A DNA stretch of 64,000 nt from Hyphomicrobiaceae bacterium (GCA_002919265.1 PKEY01000051.1:1-64000); one strand, 5' to 3'; counted from the first letter of the stretch, positions 37,572 through 47,586 are shown. A program made the numbers and translations. Notes: generated by a model from the letters alone, not told the origin.

Positions 37572-38348
37572 ATGCCCGAGCTGACCCTCCAGGCACGCGC
37601 ACTGCAGCTCGCTGAACGCATCGATCTCAAGGGACTGGAGCGCGAGGATCAGCTTTCCAGCAACCCGCTGGCGTTCGGCCTCGGCCCGCACGGGATGGTG
37701 GTGCTCTTCCGCTTCGGCGCGGTCGTCTTCATCGGGCTCAACCCGCTTCAGGAAGAGGAGATCATCGCCAGCCTCAAGGGTCGGCTGATTGAGCCGCTGC
37801 CGGTGCGCGAGGAAGAGTCGGTGACCATCCTGGTGAAGCCTGAGGCCGACGACTCCATCGTTGCCGGGAATGTGGAGCTGAAAAACACCGCTCCTGAGCG
37901 CCTTCTGCTGATTGCCGAGGCGTTGGCTGTCAGCGTGGCGCTCGCTCACGACGAGCAGCGGATCGGGCAGGCCTTCGATCGCATCGAGCCAGTGGCAAGC
38001 AGCCTGAAGCGCCGAAAACTGCTCCGCGGCAGCCGGGGCGACCTCCTCGAACAGATTGGCGAGGCGCTGCACATTCAGCAGCGGCTTGCCGGCCGTCTCG
38101 AGGTCGACCGACCGGATGTCCTGTGGGACCATCCGGAGCTCGAACGCCTCTGGGTCAAGCTCGCCGACGAATACGACCTCGCCTTGCGAGCGCGGGCCAT
38201 CGGCCAGAAGCTGGAAGTGATCCGCGAAACGGCCGATACCATGGCTGACCTTCTCTCCACCCGGACGAGTCACCGGCTGGAGTGGTACATCATCCTCCTG
38301 ATTCTGGTGGAGATCCTGTTGGGCCTCTACGACCGCTTCTTTTCATGA
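37572..38348 (+). CDS. RMD1/YagE (DUF155) family membrane protein
   Basis: A 258-residue protein of the RMD1/SIF2 family, named after yeast meiotic-division and mitochondrial translation-related (RMND1) proteins. The DUF155 core (about residues 30-215) includes GMVVLFRFGAVVFIGLNP, LVDRPDVLWDHPELERLW-like and RAIGQKLEVIRETADTM stretches. A single C-terminal hydrophobic helix (WYIILLILVEILLGLY) anchors it in the membrane. The bacterial role is unknown. It starts 27 bp after nadE, with GAGG just upstream. Confidence 0.87.
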   Translation: MPELTLQARALQLAERIDLKGLEREDQLSSNPLAFGLGPHGMVVLFRFGAVVFIGLNPLQEEEIIASLKGRLIEPLPVREEESVTILVKPEADDSIVAGNVELKNTAPERLLLIAEALAVSVALAHDEQRIGQAFDRIEPVASSLKRRKLLRGSRGDLLEQIGEALHIQQRLAGRLEVDRPDVLWDHPELERLWVKLADEYDLALRARAIGQKLEVIRETADTMADLLSTRTSHRLEWYIILLILVEILLGLYDRFFS

Positions 38349-38429
38349 CGAACACCGCACTTGGGCGCGTTGGCGCCCGCGCGAACGCCGTGTAGGGTGC
38401 CCGGCAAACCTAACCCATCGAGCGCATTC

Positions 38430-39800
38430 ATGACCGTTACCGCCCGTTTCGCCCCGAGCCCCACAGGCAGATTGCACATTGGCAATGTGCGCACGGCCGT
38501 GCTCAACTGGCTGTTCGCGCGGAAGCACGGTGGCACTTTCATCCTGCGGCTGGACGATACGGATCGCCAACGCTCGACCGAGGAGTTCGCGGAAGGCATC
38601 CGTGAGGACCTGCGCTGGCTCGGTCTTGTCTGGGGCCGCGAGGAGCGGCAGTCGAGCCGCACTGCGCGCTACGACGAAATGGCCGAAAAGCTGAAAAAGG
38701 CGGGCCGACTTTATCCGTGCTACGAAACGGAGGAAGAGCTCGAACGTCGCCGCAAGCGCCAGCTCGCGCGCGGTGAGCCGCCCATCTATGACCGGTCGGC
38801 CTTGCGGTTGACGGACGAGGACCGCAGCAAGCTCGAGGCTGAAGGACGGCGCCCTTACTGGCGCTTCCGGCTCGACAATTCCGAGCCGTCCAATCCCCTC
38901 AAGCCCGTGCCTACGCTGGTGGACTGGGTCGACCTCATTCGACGGGACCAGTCGGTCGATGTCGGATCGCTTTCCGACCCGGTGATGATCCGGACCGATG
39001 GGACGTACCTCTACACCTTCACGAGCGTGGTCGATGACATCGACTTCGGCGTCACGCACGTGATCCGAGGTGAGGACCACGTCACCAACACAGGGGTGCA
39101 GATTCAACTTTTCAGAGCTTTGGGCGCCGAACCACCGATCTTTGGCCATCACTCCCTGCTGGTGGGCGCAGATGGGCAGGCGTTGTCGAAGCGGCTGGGC
39201 CACCTTTCAGTTTTGGCCCTGCGGGAAGCCGGGTTCGAGCCGATGGCGGTGCTGAGCCTCGCGGCACTTCTGGGCACCTCAGAGGCTGTCGAACCGCATC
39301 AGAGCCTCGATGAGCTCGCAAAGCTGATCGACTTCGATCACATCTCGCGTGCACCCGCCCGCTTCGATGAAGCGGAGCTTCGCTCCGTGAACGCGCGGCT
39401 GCTACATCAGACCCCGTACGAGACGGTAAAGGACCGCCTCGAGAGCATGGGGATCACCGGCGGCGAGGCTTTCTGGTTTGCGATCCGCGGCAACATCACG
39501 TTCCTCGCTGATACAAGGGAATGGTGGGAGGTCGTCTCCCAACCGCTCACGCCGACAATCGAGGATGAGGCCTATTGCCGGCGAGCCGCCGAGCTGCTGC
39601 CACCGCCACCGTGGGACGAGAGCACGTGGTCCAAGTGGACAGACGCCATCAAGGCGGACACGGGCCGCAAGGGCCGCGCGCTGTTCCATCCCCTGCGCCT
39701 GGCGCTGACCGCGCGCGAGCAGGGGCCGGAGCTGAAAGCTCTTCTGCCGCTGATCGGTCCCGAGCGGGCGGCAGCGCGGCTCAGAGGCGAAGTGGCCTGA
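38430..39800 (+). CDS. gltX: Glutamyl-tRNA synthetase (short alphaproteobacterial paralogue type)
   Basis: A 456-residue class I synthetase. The HIGH motif is HIGN within [18 protein letters not shown], and the KMSKS loop is ALSKRLGHL (about residues 251-259). Many alphaproteobacteria encode two GluRS proteins; this sequence resembles the shorter GluRS2-type, which in some species charges tRNA-Gln as well for later amidation. Which one it is cannot be settled here. I chose ATG 38430; the 23-codon upstream extension has no family resemblance. Confidence 0.92.
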   Translation: MTVTARFAPSPTGRLHIGNVRTAVLNWLFARKHGGTFILRLDDTDRQRSTEEFAEGIREDLRWLGLVWGREERQSSRTARYDEMAEKLKKAGRLYPCYETEEELERRRKRQLARGEPPIYDRSALRLTDEDRSKLEAEGRRPYWRFRLDNSEPSNPLKPVPTLVDWVDLIRRDQSVDVGSLSDPVMIRTDGTYLYTFTSVVDDIDFGVTHVIRGEDHVTNTGVQIQLFRALGAEPPIFGHHSLLVGADGQALSKRLGHLSVLALREAGFEPMAVLSLAALLGTSEAVEPHQSLDELAKLIDFDHISRAPARFDEAELRSVNARLLHQTPYETVKDRLESMGITGGEAFWFAIRGNITFLADTREWWEVVSQPLTPTIEDEAYCRRAAELLPPPPWDESTWSKWTDAIKADTGRKGRALFHPLRLALTAREQGPELKALLPLIGPERAAARLRGEVA

Positions 39801-39825
39801 CGGTCCGCGCTGCCGGACTGCTGAC

Positions 39826-40446
39826 TTACCCCGGAAACGGCTTGAGGGGCGGCTCCACACCGTCCGGCAACGGCGTGCGCGCTACGTTGAGCACCATCGC
39901 CAGCGTCGTGTAGTGGCCGCAAATGGCGCAGAGATCGATCACGCCTTGCTCGCCAAACAGTTCTACCACGCGCGAATAAGTCCGATCACAGACAGTGCCG
40001 TTCCGGTGAAGCTCCGTGCAGAAATCGTAGACGGCCGCCTCATCCTCAGCGAGCGTTTCGGGACGGCGCCCCTCGGCAATGGCATCGGCAATTTCGGCCG
40101 CGAGGCCTGCGTGCATGGCGACCTGGCGGTGCGTGTACCACTCGTACTGTTGCGTCCAGCGCCGCGCGGTGATGAGGATGGCGAGCTCCTTCAGCTTGGA
40201 GGGGATGGGGCTGTCGAAACGCAAGTAGCGACCGAGATGGTCGGCAGCCTTGAAGATTTCCGGGCTGCGGATCAGCGTCAGGAACGGACCGCTGATCTCG
40301 AACCCGCGCTTTTCCTTGAATTCTTCCGCAACCGCCCGCTGCGCCTCTGTCATCCGCTCCGGAGGGATAGGGGGCATGCGATCGTCCGGCGAGGTGCCGA
40401 CCTGCGGCATGATCTTCATCTCGGGCGGAATGTCCTTATGGCTCAT
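39826..40446 (-). CDS. Carboxymuconolactone decarboxylase family protein
   Basis: A 206-residue AhpD/CMD-fold protein. The segment KLKELAILITARRWTQQYEWYTHRQVAMHAGL (about residues 84-115) has the CMD helical core with the EWxxH-type motif. There is no CxxC, so a peroxidase activity like that of AhpD is unlikely. Catabolic function is unknown. It follows the SDR gene on the same strand by 23 bp, suggesting a shared degradation pathway. Confidence 0.85.
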   Translation of the reverse strand: MSHKDIPPEMKIMPQVGTSPDDRMPPIPPERMTEAQRAVAEEFKEKRGFEISGPFLTLIRSPEIFKAADHLGRYLRFDSPIPSKLKELAILITARRWTQQYEWYTHRQVAMHAGLAAEIADAIAEGRRPETLAEDEAAVYDFCTELHRNGTVCDRTYSRVVELFGEQGVIDLCAICGHYTTLAMVLNVARTPLPDGVEPPLKPFPG

Positions 40447-40469
40447 TTTCTCGTCTGCCTTTCTCGATC

Positions 40470-41288
40470 TCAGTTCGCGTCGCCGGCAAGGCGCACCGTA
40501 GCGGCGAGCCCGCCATCGACGACCAATTCAGCGCCGGTGATGTAGCGCGCCTCGTTTGAGGCTAGGAAGAGGGCCGCATGTGCAACATCCCATGCCGTGC
40601 CCATGCGCCCCATCGGCGGCTGGGAATTGCGGCGGCGGCGCAGGGCCTCCACATCCCCTCCGGCCCGCTCGTTTGCCAGCCGCATCTCGACGAGCGGTGT
40701 ATCCATCAGACCCGGCACGACGATGTTGCAGCGGACGTTGTCGCGCGCGTAGCGCACCGCGGTGACGCGCGTGAAGTGGATGAGGCCGGCTTTTGCCGCC
40801 GAATAGGCGACGACATCAGGGCCGAAGTGGGCCAGCGCCGCGATAGAGGCGAGATTGACGATCGCGCCGCCGCCCTGCTGGACCATGATGGGGATGACGT
40901 GCTTGCAGGTGAGGAAGACGTAGCGAATGTTCGTGTCGAACTGGCGGTCCCACACCTCGAGCGGCATGCTGACGACGTCACCAGGCGCCGAGCCGCCGAC
41001 ATTGTTCACCAGCACGTCGATCCGCCCGTAGGTTTTTATGCAGGCTTCAACCATCGCTTCGATGGAGCGCGGATCGGTGACATCGACCTCCCCGATGGCG
41101 GACGTGCCGCCTTCTTCCGCGATGAGGCGCTGGGTATCGGCGGCAGCTTCGAGATTCCTGTCCGCGCCGAAGACCTTCGCGCCTTCCCGCGCAAACAGCA
41201 CCGAGATGGCGCGTCCATTGCCCCAGCCGGGCCCCACGGAACCTGACCCCACGACCAGCGCGACCTTGCCTTCCAGGCGCCGCATCAT
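40470..41288 (-). CDS. Short-chain dehydrogenase/reductase
   Basis: A 272-residue SDR with NVGG (about residues 95-98), the catalytic Ser in NLASIAAL and YxxxK in YSAAK. The coenzyme-binding loop is expanded: the usual TGxxxGxG reads GSGSVGPGWGNGRA. The C-terminus has the common ITGAELVVDGG. The substrate is unknown. It is co-directional with the carboxymuconolactone-type gene and probably in the same operon. Confidence 0.9.
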   Translation of the reverse strand: MMRRLEGKVALVVGSGSVGPGWGNGRAISVLFAREGAKVFGADRNLEAAADTQRLIAEEGGTSAIGEVDVTDPRSIEAMVEACIKTYGRIDVLVNNVGGSAPGDVVSMPLEVWDRQFDTNIRYVFLTCKHVIPIMVQQGGGAIVNLASIAALAHFGPDVVAYSAAKAGLIHFTRVTAVRYARDNVRCNIVVPGLMDTPLVEMRLANERAGGDVEALRRRRNSQPPMGRMGTAWDVAHAALFLASNEARYITGAELVVDGGLAATVRLAGDAN

Positions 41289-41370
41289 TGATCTCCCGAT
41301 TTGTGTTTGCCCCGCCGCATCCTAGGGCGCGACGCCAACGTCTGGCCAGTCGTTAGCTGGCCTGCGAACT

Positions 41371-41401
41371 GAAAAGAAAAGGGCTCCCACAAGGGGAGCC
41401 C
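41371..41401 (-). terminator. Rho-independent terminator after the DUF2076 gene
   Basis: GGGCTCCC (41381-41388), loop ACAAG, GGGAGCCC (41394-41401). Read on the minus strand, the hairpin is followed by TTTTCTTTTC (complement of 41371-41380). It terminates the minus-strand unit ending with the DUF2076 gene and separates it from the SDR gene. Confidence 0.88.
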
Positions 41402-41441
41402 CATGCTCGCTCGATCATCTCAACTTGAGAGTGCTGGTTAA

Positions 41442-42155
41442 TCAGATGTCGAAGTCACCGCCGCCCCAGTCACCCCAGTCGCCTGCGTCCGCTTCATAAT
41501 CGGCGTCCTGCAGGTGAGCGTCGGTATCGTAATCTGTCTGTTCGTCAGCCGTTTGCTGGGTCTGCGGCTGATCCTGTTGCTGCGGTTCGGTTGTTGGTGT
41601 GGCCGCTGCGTGAGCGGTTGAACCGCCACCCAGCAGGCTTGTGATGGTGTTGGCGAGCAGCATGCCGCCGGCAACGCCTGCGGCTGTGGCCATAGCCGAC
41701 TGCAGGAAGCTGCCGCCTGCCGGCTGCGGGGCCTGCTGTTGCTGGCCGAGGGGACCGCGCGGCGCGCCGATTGGTCCGCTGCCATTTGAAAGGCCCGATC
41801 CTAGCTTGCTCCCGGCCGAGGGAACACTGCCCGAGCTCGGTCGCGCGGCGGGCGCAGCGGGACGGGCGCCGCCGCCGAACAATCCGCTCAGGAAGCCGCC
41901 GGATTGCGCAGGAGCCTTCGCCGCCTGCCGCTCCAGCTCGTTGACGCGCGCCTCAAGCTCACGAATGCGCTGATCGGCTTGCTGAAGGGCGTGCTCCTGG
42001 ACGAGGACCGACTGCACCAGCATGTAGGCCGCGTCTGGAATTTGCTGCACGGACTCCCGGATCAAGGCCTCTGCCTCCGGGTCCTTCTGCGGGCTCCCAA
42101 ACGAGCGCATGCGGTCGAACAGACCGGAAATGAGCTGTCGTTCCTCTGGTGTCAT
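41442..42155 (-). CDS. DUF2076 domain protein
   Basis: A 237-residue protein of the DUF2076 family. A helical, coiled-coil N-terminus (TPEERQLISGLFDRM to about residue 75) precedes a Gly/Ala/Pro/Gln linker, a hydrophobic Ala/Gly helix (about 148-170) and an acidic Asp/Gln tail ending DWGDWGGGDFDI. The family is common in alphaproteobacteria and its role is unknown. ATG 42155 is chosen because it gives the family start. It is 94 bp downstream of the aldolase-like gene and ends at a terminator. Confidence 0.85.
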   Translation of the reverse strand: MTPEERQLISGLFDRMRSFGSPQKDPEAEALIRESVQQIPDAAYMLVQSVLVQEHALQQADQRIRELEARVNELERQAAKAPAQSGGFLSGLFGGGARPAAPAARPSSGSVPSAGSKLGSGLSNGSGPIGAPRGPLGQQQQAPQPAGGSFLQSAMATAAGVAGGMLLANTITSLLGGGSTAHAAATPTTEPQQQDQPQTQQTADEQTDYDTDAHLQDADYEADAGDWGDWGGGDFDI

Positions 42156-42249
42156 CACGGTCTCCTGGCGATTGCACACGAGCGGACATGTAAGGCGATT
42201 GAACCGCCCTACAAGGGGTGCGGAAGGAAATTTGAAGGGACTTTGGCGA

Positions 42250-43383
42250 TCAGAAAATCGCGCCGCGCGCAGCCACTGGCCAGACCGCCTCGACGTGCGC
42301 ATCCGGCGTGTTGAATCCACGGACGCAGACGTACCAATCGTGGAGGTTCACGGTCGGGTCACAGTGGCCGGGGATGAGGAGCAGCTTATCTCCCAGCTGC
42401 GGCCGGTGCTCGCACTCGGTGAGATCGAGTACGCCATGCTCGTCCGAGGGCCGATGATATTTGGCACCGGGCAAAAACGGCACTTCCGGAAAACCGGAAT
42501 CATTGCTCAGAGCTTTGTGCCCGGCGTCGATCACTGCACGCTCAGACGTCGGAGTACTCATGACTGTGGCGAGCAGGAAGAGGGCATGCTCGAACGTGTC
42601 AAAGCGGCTGCCGTCCGCCTTCTGATTGCGGGCGTAATCCGCGTCCATGAAGATGTAGGAGCCCGGTTGAAGCTCGTTCCAGATGCCGCTTGAGGCTTCG
42701 ATCTCGCAGGTGCCGGTGCCTGCGCCGGTGATGAGCGGGCAGGCGAGGCCTGCGCGGTCGAGCTCGGCAAGCGTTTCCTTGACGCGCTCGCCTGCGCTGG
42801 CAATGGCGCTCCGACGTTCTGCATCCGTACGGAAATGCTGGGCAGAGCCATAGTAGGCCTGCAGGCCGGCGAACGTGAGATGCGGGGAACCGGCGATAAC
42901 CTTGGCAAGCTCGGCCGCCGGGCGTCCCGGTTCTACGCCGCAACGCCGCCCTCCGCAGTCGATCTCCACCAGCACATTGAGACGAACGCTGGCACGCGCG
43001 GCAGCGGCTGCCAGATCCTGAACATTCTGCAGGCTATCCGTGCACAGGGCGACGTGCGCTTCTCGTGCCAGAAACGCCAAACGTTCGAGTTTCCGCGCGC
43101 CCGCAATTTCGTTGGTAATTAGCACGTCGCGCACACCGCCGCGGACCATGACCTCCGCCTCAGAGACTTTCTGACAGCAGACGCCGACTGCCCCGTGCGC
43201 GATCTGCCTGTGCGCGATCATCGGCGATTTGTGTGTTTTCGCATGGGCTCGGACGCGGACACCATATTTCAGGGCCAAATCCTGCATGCGCTTGAGATTG
43301 CGCTCGAACGCATCAAGGTCGATGATGAGCGCTGGCGTGTCGATCTCGGAGAATGGCATGCCCGGCAGGGCGGGCGGCGGCAT
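42250..43383 (-). CDS. PLP-dependent D-threonine aldolase / D-serine dehydratase-like enzyme
   Basis: A 377-residue fold-type III PLP enzyme with an alanine-racemase-like barrel. The PLP lysine lies in VRAHAKTHKSP (about residues 45-55), and the C-terminal metal site is at PGHCDPT (about 345-351). It is close to D-threonine aldolase, D-serine dehydratase (DSD1) and 3-hydroxy-D-aspartate aldolase; the substrate cannot be fixed. ATG 43383 lies just after the stop of the small upstream gene, and a GTG at 43389 overlaps that stop. The two are translationally coupled. Confidence 0.88.
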   Translation of the reverse strand: MPPPALPGMPFSEIDTPALIIDLDAFERNLKRMQDLALKYGVRVRAHAKTHKSPMIAHRQIAHGAVGVCCQKVSEAEVMVRGGVRDVLITNEIAGARKLERLAFLAREAHVALCTDSLQNVQDLAAAAARASVRLNVLVEIDCGGRRCGVEPGRPAAELAKVIAGSPHLTFAGLQAYYGSAQHFRTDAERRSAIASAGERVKETLAELDRAGLACPLITGAGTGTCEIEASSGIWNELQPGSYIFMDADYARNQKADGSRFDTFEHALFLLATVMSTPTSERAVIDAGHKALSNDSGFPEVPFLPGAKYHRPSDEHGVLDLTECEHRPQLGDKLLLIPGHCDPTVNLHDWYVCVRGFNTPDAHVEAVWPVAARGAIF

Positions 43384-43385
43384 AG

Positions 43386-43691
43386 TCACTTCGCGTCGTC
43401 CTCTGATTTTCGCGGCGTGTCGCCAGCCTGCGGATAGCGACCCGAATCGAGCAGCCGCGATGTGTACTCCTCATAAGTCAGACCCGCCGCAGCGGCGCGG
43501 CGCAGGCGAAACAGCGCGATATCACGCGGCGGCGTTTTCCAGACCTCGGCGTGAGCCGCCTTCCAGGCGTAACGAACGAAGAGCCGCTTGCCCGGTGGCT
43601 CCTCATCGTCATCGAGCGGCGGACCGCCGTTGTGGCCGATGCCAAAGGTCGGCCAGTCTTTCGGTCGAACCCAATACTGCTCGTTGATCAC
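43386..43691 (-). CDS. Small conserved protein with GIGHNGGPPLDDD motif
   Basis: A 101-residue soluble protein. The stretch FGIGHNGGPPLDDDEEPPG (about residues 16-34) is a motif I associate with small uncharacterised Hyphomicrobiales proteins. The rest is helical (RYAWKAAHAEVWKTPP, ALFRLRRAAAAGLTYEEYT). There is no signal peptide. AGGAG lies nine bases before the ATG. The stop is adjacent to the aldolase-like gene. It lies downstream of coxG by 143 bp. Function unknown. Confidence 0.75.
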   Translation of the reverse strand: MINEQYWVRPKDWPTFGIGHNGGPPLDDDEEPPGKRLFVRYAWKAAHAEVWKTPPRDIALFRLRRAAAAGLTYEEYTSRLLDSGRYPQAGDTPRKSEDDAK

Positions 43692-43834
43692 GCGCAGCTC
43701 CTGCCGCTGCTGCTCTCCGGGACCAGTCTCGAGCTAACCGGGGAGATGATCGAAAACAACCGGGAAAGATTGGCCAACTGAGTTGAAAAATGAGCAGGCA
43801 GAACGTGCAGCCCACCGGCAAGGCAACGCAGGGG

Positions 43835-44341
43835 TTAGGAACCCTCGCCAGCAGCTGTGCCAGCCTCATCGACATTCGTCGCTACGACTGTTCCGCCGCC
43901 GACGGCTTCTGCGAATTTCGCGAAAAAGGTGTCTGCGTTTTTCTTGGCGACGCTGTTGATGAGGCGCGAGCCAAGCTGGGCGATCTTGCCGCCAACGTTG
44001 GCCTCGACGTCGTAGATGAGGCGCGTGCCGCCATCCTCGGCCGGTTCCAGGCGAACGGTGGCCCCGCCCTTGGCGAAGCCGGCAATGCCGCCTTCGCCTT
44101 CACCGCTGATCTTGTAGCTGTTCGGCGCGTCGATGTCGCTCAAAGTGACCTTGCCTTTGAAGCGCGCATTGACAGGGCCGATCTTGACCCGCGCTACGGC
44201 CTGGAAGGTGTTTTCACCATCCAGCTCGAACGTTTCACAGCCGGGAATGCAGACCTTCAGCACCTCGGGATCATTGAGCATCGCCCAAACGCGTTCCCGA
44301 TCGGCTGCGAGGATGACCTCGCCACTCATATTGACGGCCAT
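43835..44341 (-). CDS. coxG: CoxG family SRPBCC protein
   Basis: A 168-residue START/Bet v 1-like protein of the CoxG family (MSGEVILAADRERVWAMLND; GEGEGGIAGFAKGGATV). CoxG recruits or anchors CO dehydrogenase to the membrane in carboxydotrophs. Here it follows coxM by 41 bp in the same orientation. The C-terminal 20 residues are Ala/Gly-rich; no membrane helix is visible. Confidence 0.87.
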   Translation of the reverse strand: MAVNMSGEVILAADRERVWAMLNDPEVLKVCIPGCETFELDGENTFQAVARVKIGPVNARFKGKVTLSDIDAPNSYKISGEGEGGIAGFAKGGATVRLEPAEDGGTRLIYDVEANVGGKIAQLGSRLINSVAKKNADTFFAKFAEAVGGGTVVATNVDEAGTAAGEGS

Positions 44342-44382
44342 GATGAAGTGTTCCGATCTGCAGTTCCCTGGACTGTCGAACC

Positions 44383-45183
44383 TCAGGCTGCTGCGGCCTG
44401 AACCGCACGCCGGGCCATCACCGTCACCAGATGGGCGCGGTAGTTGGCATCGCCATGGATGTCGGAGTTCATGAGCGAAGGATCAACACTAATGCCCTTG
44501 AGAGCATCCGGCGTGAACGCATTCGTCAGTGCCGCTTCCATGTCCGTCGCGCGGAAGACGCCGTTCTGGCCCGCACCCGTCACGGCGACACGCACGCCTT
44601 GCGGGCCCTTCGCGACCGCAACGCCCACCATGGCGTAACGCGAGGCCGGGTTTGGGAACTTGGCGTAGCCGAACCGCTCCGGGATCGGGAAGGAGACGCG
44701 GGTGATGATCTCATCCTCCTCGAGTGCTGTCGTGAACAGCCCTTGGAAGAAGTCATCCGCCGCGATCTCGCGTTTGTTTGTATAGATCGTTGCAGCGAGC
44801 GCCAGAACCGCCGCCGGATAGTCTGCCGCCGGATCGTTGTTGGCCAGCGAGCCACCGATGGTGCCGCGATGGCGGACGTGCGGATCGCCGATGCCTTCCG
44901 CCACGTTGCACAGGCCCGGGATGGTGGAAGCGACGACGGCACTCTCGGCCACTTGCGCGTGCGTGGTCATCGCGCCGATCACCAGCCGGTCGTTCGTACG
45001 GTCGATGCCTCTGAGCTCGGCAACGTCACGCAGGTCCACGACCAGAGGTGGGCTAGCGAGCCGTTGCTTCATGGTGGGGATCAGCGTCTGGCCGCCTGCG
45101 AGAAGCTTGGCGCCAGAGCCATTAGCCAGAAGCGCGGCCGCTTCGTTCACAGTGCTGGGCCGCTGATAGTCAAAAGCGTACAT
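44383..45183 (-). CDS. coxM: Xanthine oxidase family FAD-binding subunit (CoxM type)
   Basis: A 266-residue flavoprotein subunit. Both FAD motifs are present: AGGQTLIP (about residues 29-36) and TIGGSLANNDPAADYPA (about 108-124). It passes electrons from the iron-sulfur subunit to the acceptor. It lies 12 bp after coxL, so the order is S-L-M, typical of form II enzymes. Confidence 0.92.
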   Translation of the reverse strand: MYAFDYQRPSTVNEAAALLANGSGAKLLAGGQTLIPTMKQRLASPPLVVDLRDVAELRGIDRTNDRLVIGAMTTHAQVAESAVVASTIPGLCNVAEGIGDPHVRHRGTIGGSLANNDPAADYPAAVLALAATIYTNKREIAADDFFQGLFTTALEEDEIITRVSFPIPERFGYAKFPNPASRYAMVGVAVAKGPQGVRVAVTGAGQNGVFRATDMEAALTNAFTPDALKGISVDPSLMNSDIHGDANYRAHLVTVMARRAVQAAAA

Positions 45184-45195
45184 CTCGCGCCTCCC

Positions 45196-47562
45196 TTATT
45201 CCGCCGCCATCTTCCGCACTGAAGCCTGCGCCGCGCGCCAGACGGCTTGTGGCGTTGCCGGCATGGAGATGTTCTCGTGGCCGAGTGCATTGGTGATCGC
45301 GTTGATGAGTGCAGCGGGCGCTGCGATCGCGCCGGCCTCACCGCATCCCTTGATCCCCAGCGGGTTGGACGGGCACGGCGTGTTCGTCATCGCGACGTTG
45401 AACGAAGGCAGGTCATCCGCCCGCGGCATGCAGTAGTCCATGAAGCTCGCCGTCAGCAGCTGGCCGGACGAGTCGTAGACCGCGCGCTCGAGCAGTGCCT
45501 GGCCGACGCCTTGGGCGATGCCGCCGTGGACCTGCCCCTCGACGATCATCGGATTGATAATGACGCCGAAGTCGTCCACCGCCGTCCACCGGTCGATACG
45601 CGTCACGCCGGTCTCAGGATCGATCTCCACCTCGGCGATGTGCACGCCCGACGGGAAGGTGAAGTTCGTCGGATCGTAGAAGCAACTCTCCTTCAGACCC
45701 GGCTCGATCTCCGAGCTGTCGAACTTGTGGGCGACGTAAGCCTGCAGGGCGACCTCGCCGAAGGTCATCGACTTGTTAGTGCCGCGAGCCGAGAAGACCC
45801 CGTCGTTGAAGTCGACCGTATCCTCCGGCACCTCCATGCAGCGCGCAGCGATCTTGGTGGCCTTGGCAACGACCTTGTCGAGCGCCTTGGAGATGGCCGA
45901 CATGCCCACGGCGCCTGACCGAGAGCCGTAGGTGCCCATGCCCATCTGCACCTTCTCGGTATCGCCGTGAATGATCGAAATTTGATCGATCGGGATGCCG
46001 AGGCGGTGCGAAACGAGCTGCGCGAAGGTGGTTTCATGACCCTGGCCGTGGCTGTGCGAACCGGTCAGCACTTCGACCGTGCCGATCGGGTTGACGCGGA
46101 CTTCTGCCGACTCCCACAGACCAACGCCCGCACCGAGCGCTCCGATCGCCCGGCTGGGAGCGATGCCGCAAGCCTCGATGTAGGCCGAGAAGCCGATTCC
46201 CCGCAGCAGCCCCTTGCGCTCGCTTTCGGCCTTCCGCTGCGGGAAGTTGGCATAGTCGGCGAGCTCCAGCGCCTTCTTCATGCACGCCGCGTAATCACCC
46301 GCATCGTACGTCATGATAACCGGGGTCTGATGCGGGAAGCTCTTGACGAAGTTTTGCATCCGGAACTCTGCCGGATCGCGGCCGAGCTCGCGGGCTGCAA
46401 CCTCCACCAGCCGCTCGACGACGAAGGTGGCCTCCGGGCGGCCGGCGCCGCGGTAGGCGTCCACCGGTGCTGTGTTGGTGTAGACGCCGTCTACCTCGCA
46501 ATAGATCGCCGGAATGTCGTACTGCCCCGAAAGCAAGGGGGCGTAGAGGTACGTCGGGACCGACGACGCGAAGGTGGAGAGATAGGCGCCGAGGTTGGCC
46601 TTTGTCTTCACGCGCAGTGCCAGGATTTTGCCTGAGCTGTCGACTGCTAGCTCTGCCGTGGTGAGATGATCGCGACCGTGCGCATCGGCGAGGAACGCTT
46701 CCGTACGTTCTGCCGTCCATTTCACCGGACGGCCGACTTTCCTCGCCGCCCAGACGCAGACCGTCTCCTCGGCATAGATGAAGATCTTCGAGCCGAAACC
46801 GCCGCCCACATCCGGTGCGATCACACGCAGTTTGTGCTCAGGCGCGATGCCGATGAACGCCGACAGCACTAGGCGCGCAACGTGCGGGTTCTGGCTGGTG
46901 GTATAGAGCGTGTAAGAGTCCTGGCCGCGATCATACTCGCCAATGGCCGCCCGCGGCTCCATGGCGTTCGGGATCAGACGGTTGTTGACGAGCTCGAGCT
47001 TTGTGACGTGCGCTGCCTTGGCAAAGGCGGCATCTACAGCGTCCTTGTCGCCAAGGTGCCACTCGAACACCGTATTGTTGGGCGCCTCGGCATGGATCTG
47101 CGGCTGGCCGGGATCCTGGGCCCGGGCGAGATCAACGACCGCTGGCAAAACCTCATAGTCGACCTCGACGAGCTCCGCGGCGTCCTTCGCCTGATTCAGA
47201 GTTTCAGCGATCACAACGGCGACGTGATCACCGACATAACGCACCTTCTCCAGGGCGAGCGCCGGATGTGGCCCCACCCTCATCGGCGTGCCATCCTTCG
47301 AGTGGATCATCCACCCGCAGATCAGCCCACCGATCTTGTCGGCTGCGAGATCCTTGCCGGTGAAGACGGCGAGCACGCCGGGCGCGTTCAGAGCTGCGCT
47401 GGTATCAATGTTCTTGATGATCGCGTGCGCGTGGGGCGAGCGGACGAAATAGGCATAGACTTGGCCCGGCCGGCTGATGTCGTCGACGTACTGCCCGCTG
47501 CCCGTGATGAAGCGAAAGTCCTCGCGGCGCCGTACTGGAACGCCGATGCCCGTGCTGGTCAT
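45196..47562 (-). CDS. coxL: Form II aerobic CO dehydrogenase-like molybdenum subunit (CoxL type)
   Basis: A 788-residue molybdenum hydroxylase large subunit. The active-site loop reads AYRGAGR (about residues 366-372), the form II signature; true form I CO dehydrogenase has AYXCSFR with a copper-binding Cys, which is absent. Other cofactor motifs are present: [20 protein letters not shown] and the catalytic Glu in [16 protein letters not shown] oxidation by form II enzymes is disputed, so the substrate may be another aldehyde or heterocycle. Confidence 0.93.
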   Translation of the reverse strand: MTSTGIGVPVRRREDFRFITGSGQYVDDISRPGQVYAYFVRSPHAHAIIKNIDTSAALNAPGVLAVFTGKDLAADKIGGLICGWMIHSKDGTPMRVGPHPALALEKVRYVGDHVAVVIAETLNQAKDAAELVEVDYEVLPAVVDLARAQDPGQPQIHAEAPNNTVFEWHLGDKDAVDAAFAKAAHVTKLELVNNRLIPNAMEPRAAIGEYDRGQDSYTLYTTSQNPHVARLVLSAFIGIAPEHKLRVIAPDVGGGFGSKIFIYAEETVCVWAARKVGRPVKWTAERTEAFLADAHGRDHLTTAELAVDSSGKILALRVKTKANLGAYLSTFASSVPTYLYAPLLSGQYDIPAIYCEVDGVYTNTAPVDAYRGAGRPEATFVVERLVEVAARELGRDPAEFRMQNFVKSFPHQTPVIMTYDAGDYAACMKKALELADYANFPQRKAESERKGLLRGIGFSAYIEACGIAPSRAIGALGAGVGLWESAEVRVNPIGTVEVLTGSHSHGQGHETTFAQLVSHRLGIPIDQISIIHGDTEKVQMGMGTYGSRSGAVGMSAISKALDKVVAKATKIAARCMEVPEDTVDFNDGVFSARGTNKSMTFGEVALQAYVAHKFDSSEIEPGLKESCFYDPTNFTFPSGVHIAEVEIDPETGVTRIDRWTAVDDFGVIINPMIVEGQVHGGIAQGVGQALLERAVYDSSGQLLTASFMDYCMPRADDLPSFNVAMTNTPCPSNPLGIKGCGEAGAIAAPAALINAITNALGHENISMPATPQAVWRAAQASVRKMAAE

Positions 47563-47586
47563 GGTGTCGTTCTCCTCCCGTGCGCC

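Noticed and set aside
45196..47562. True form I (copper-molybdenum) CO dehydrogenase
   Set aside because: The active-site loop is AYRGAGR rather than AYXCSFR, and the gene order is S-L-M rather than M-S-L.
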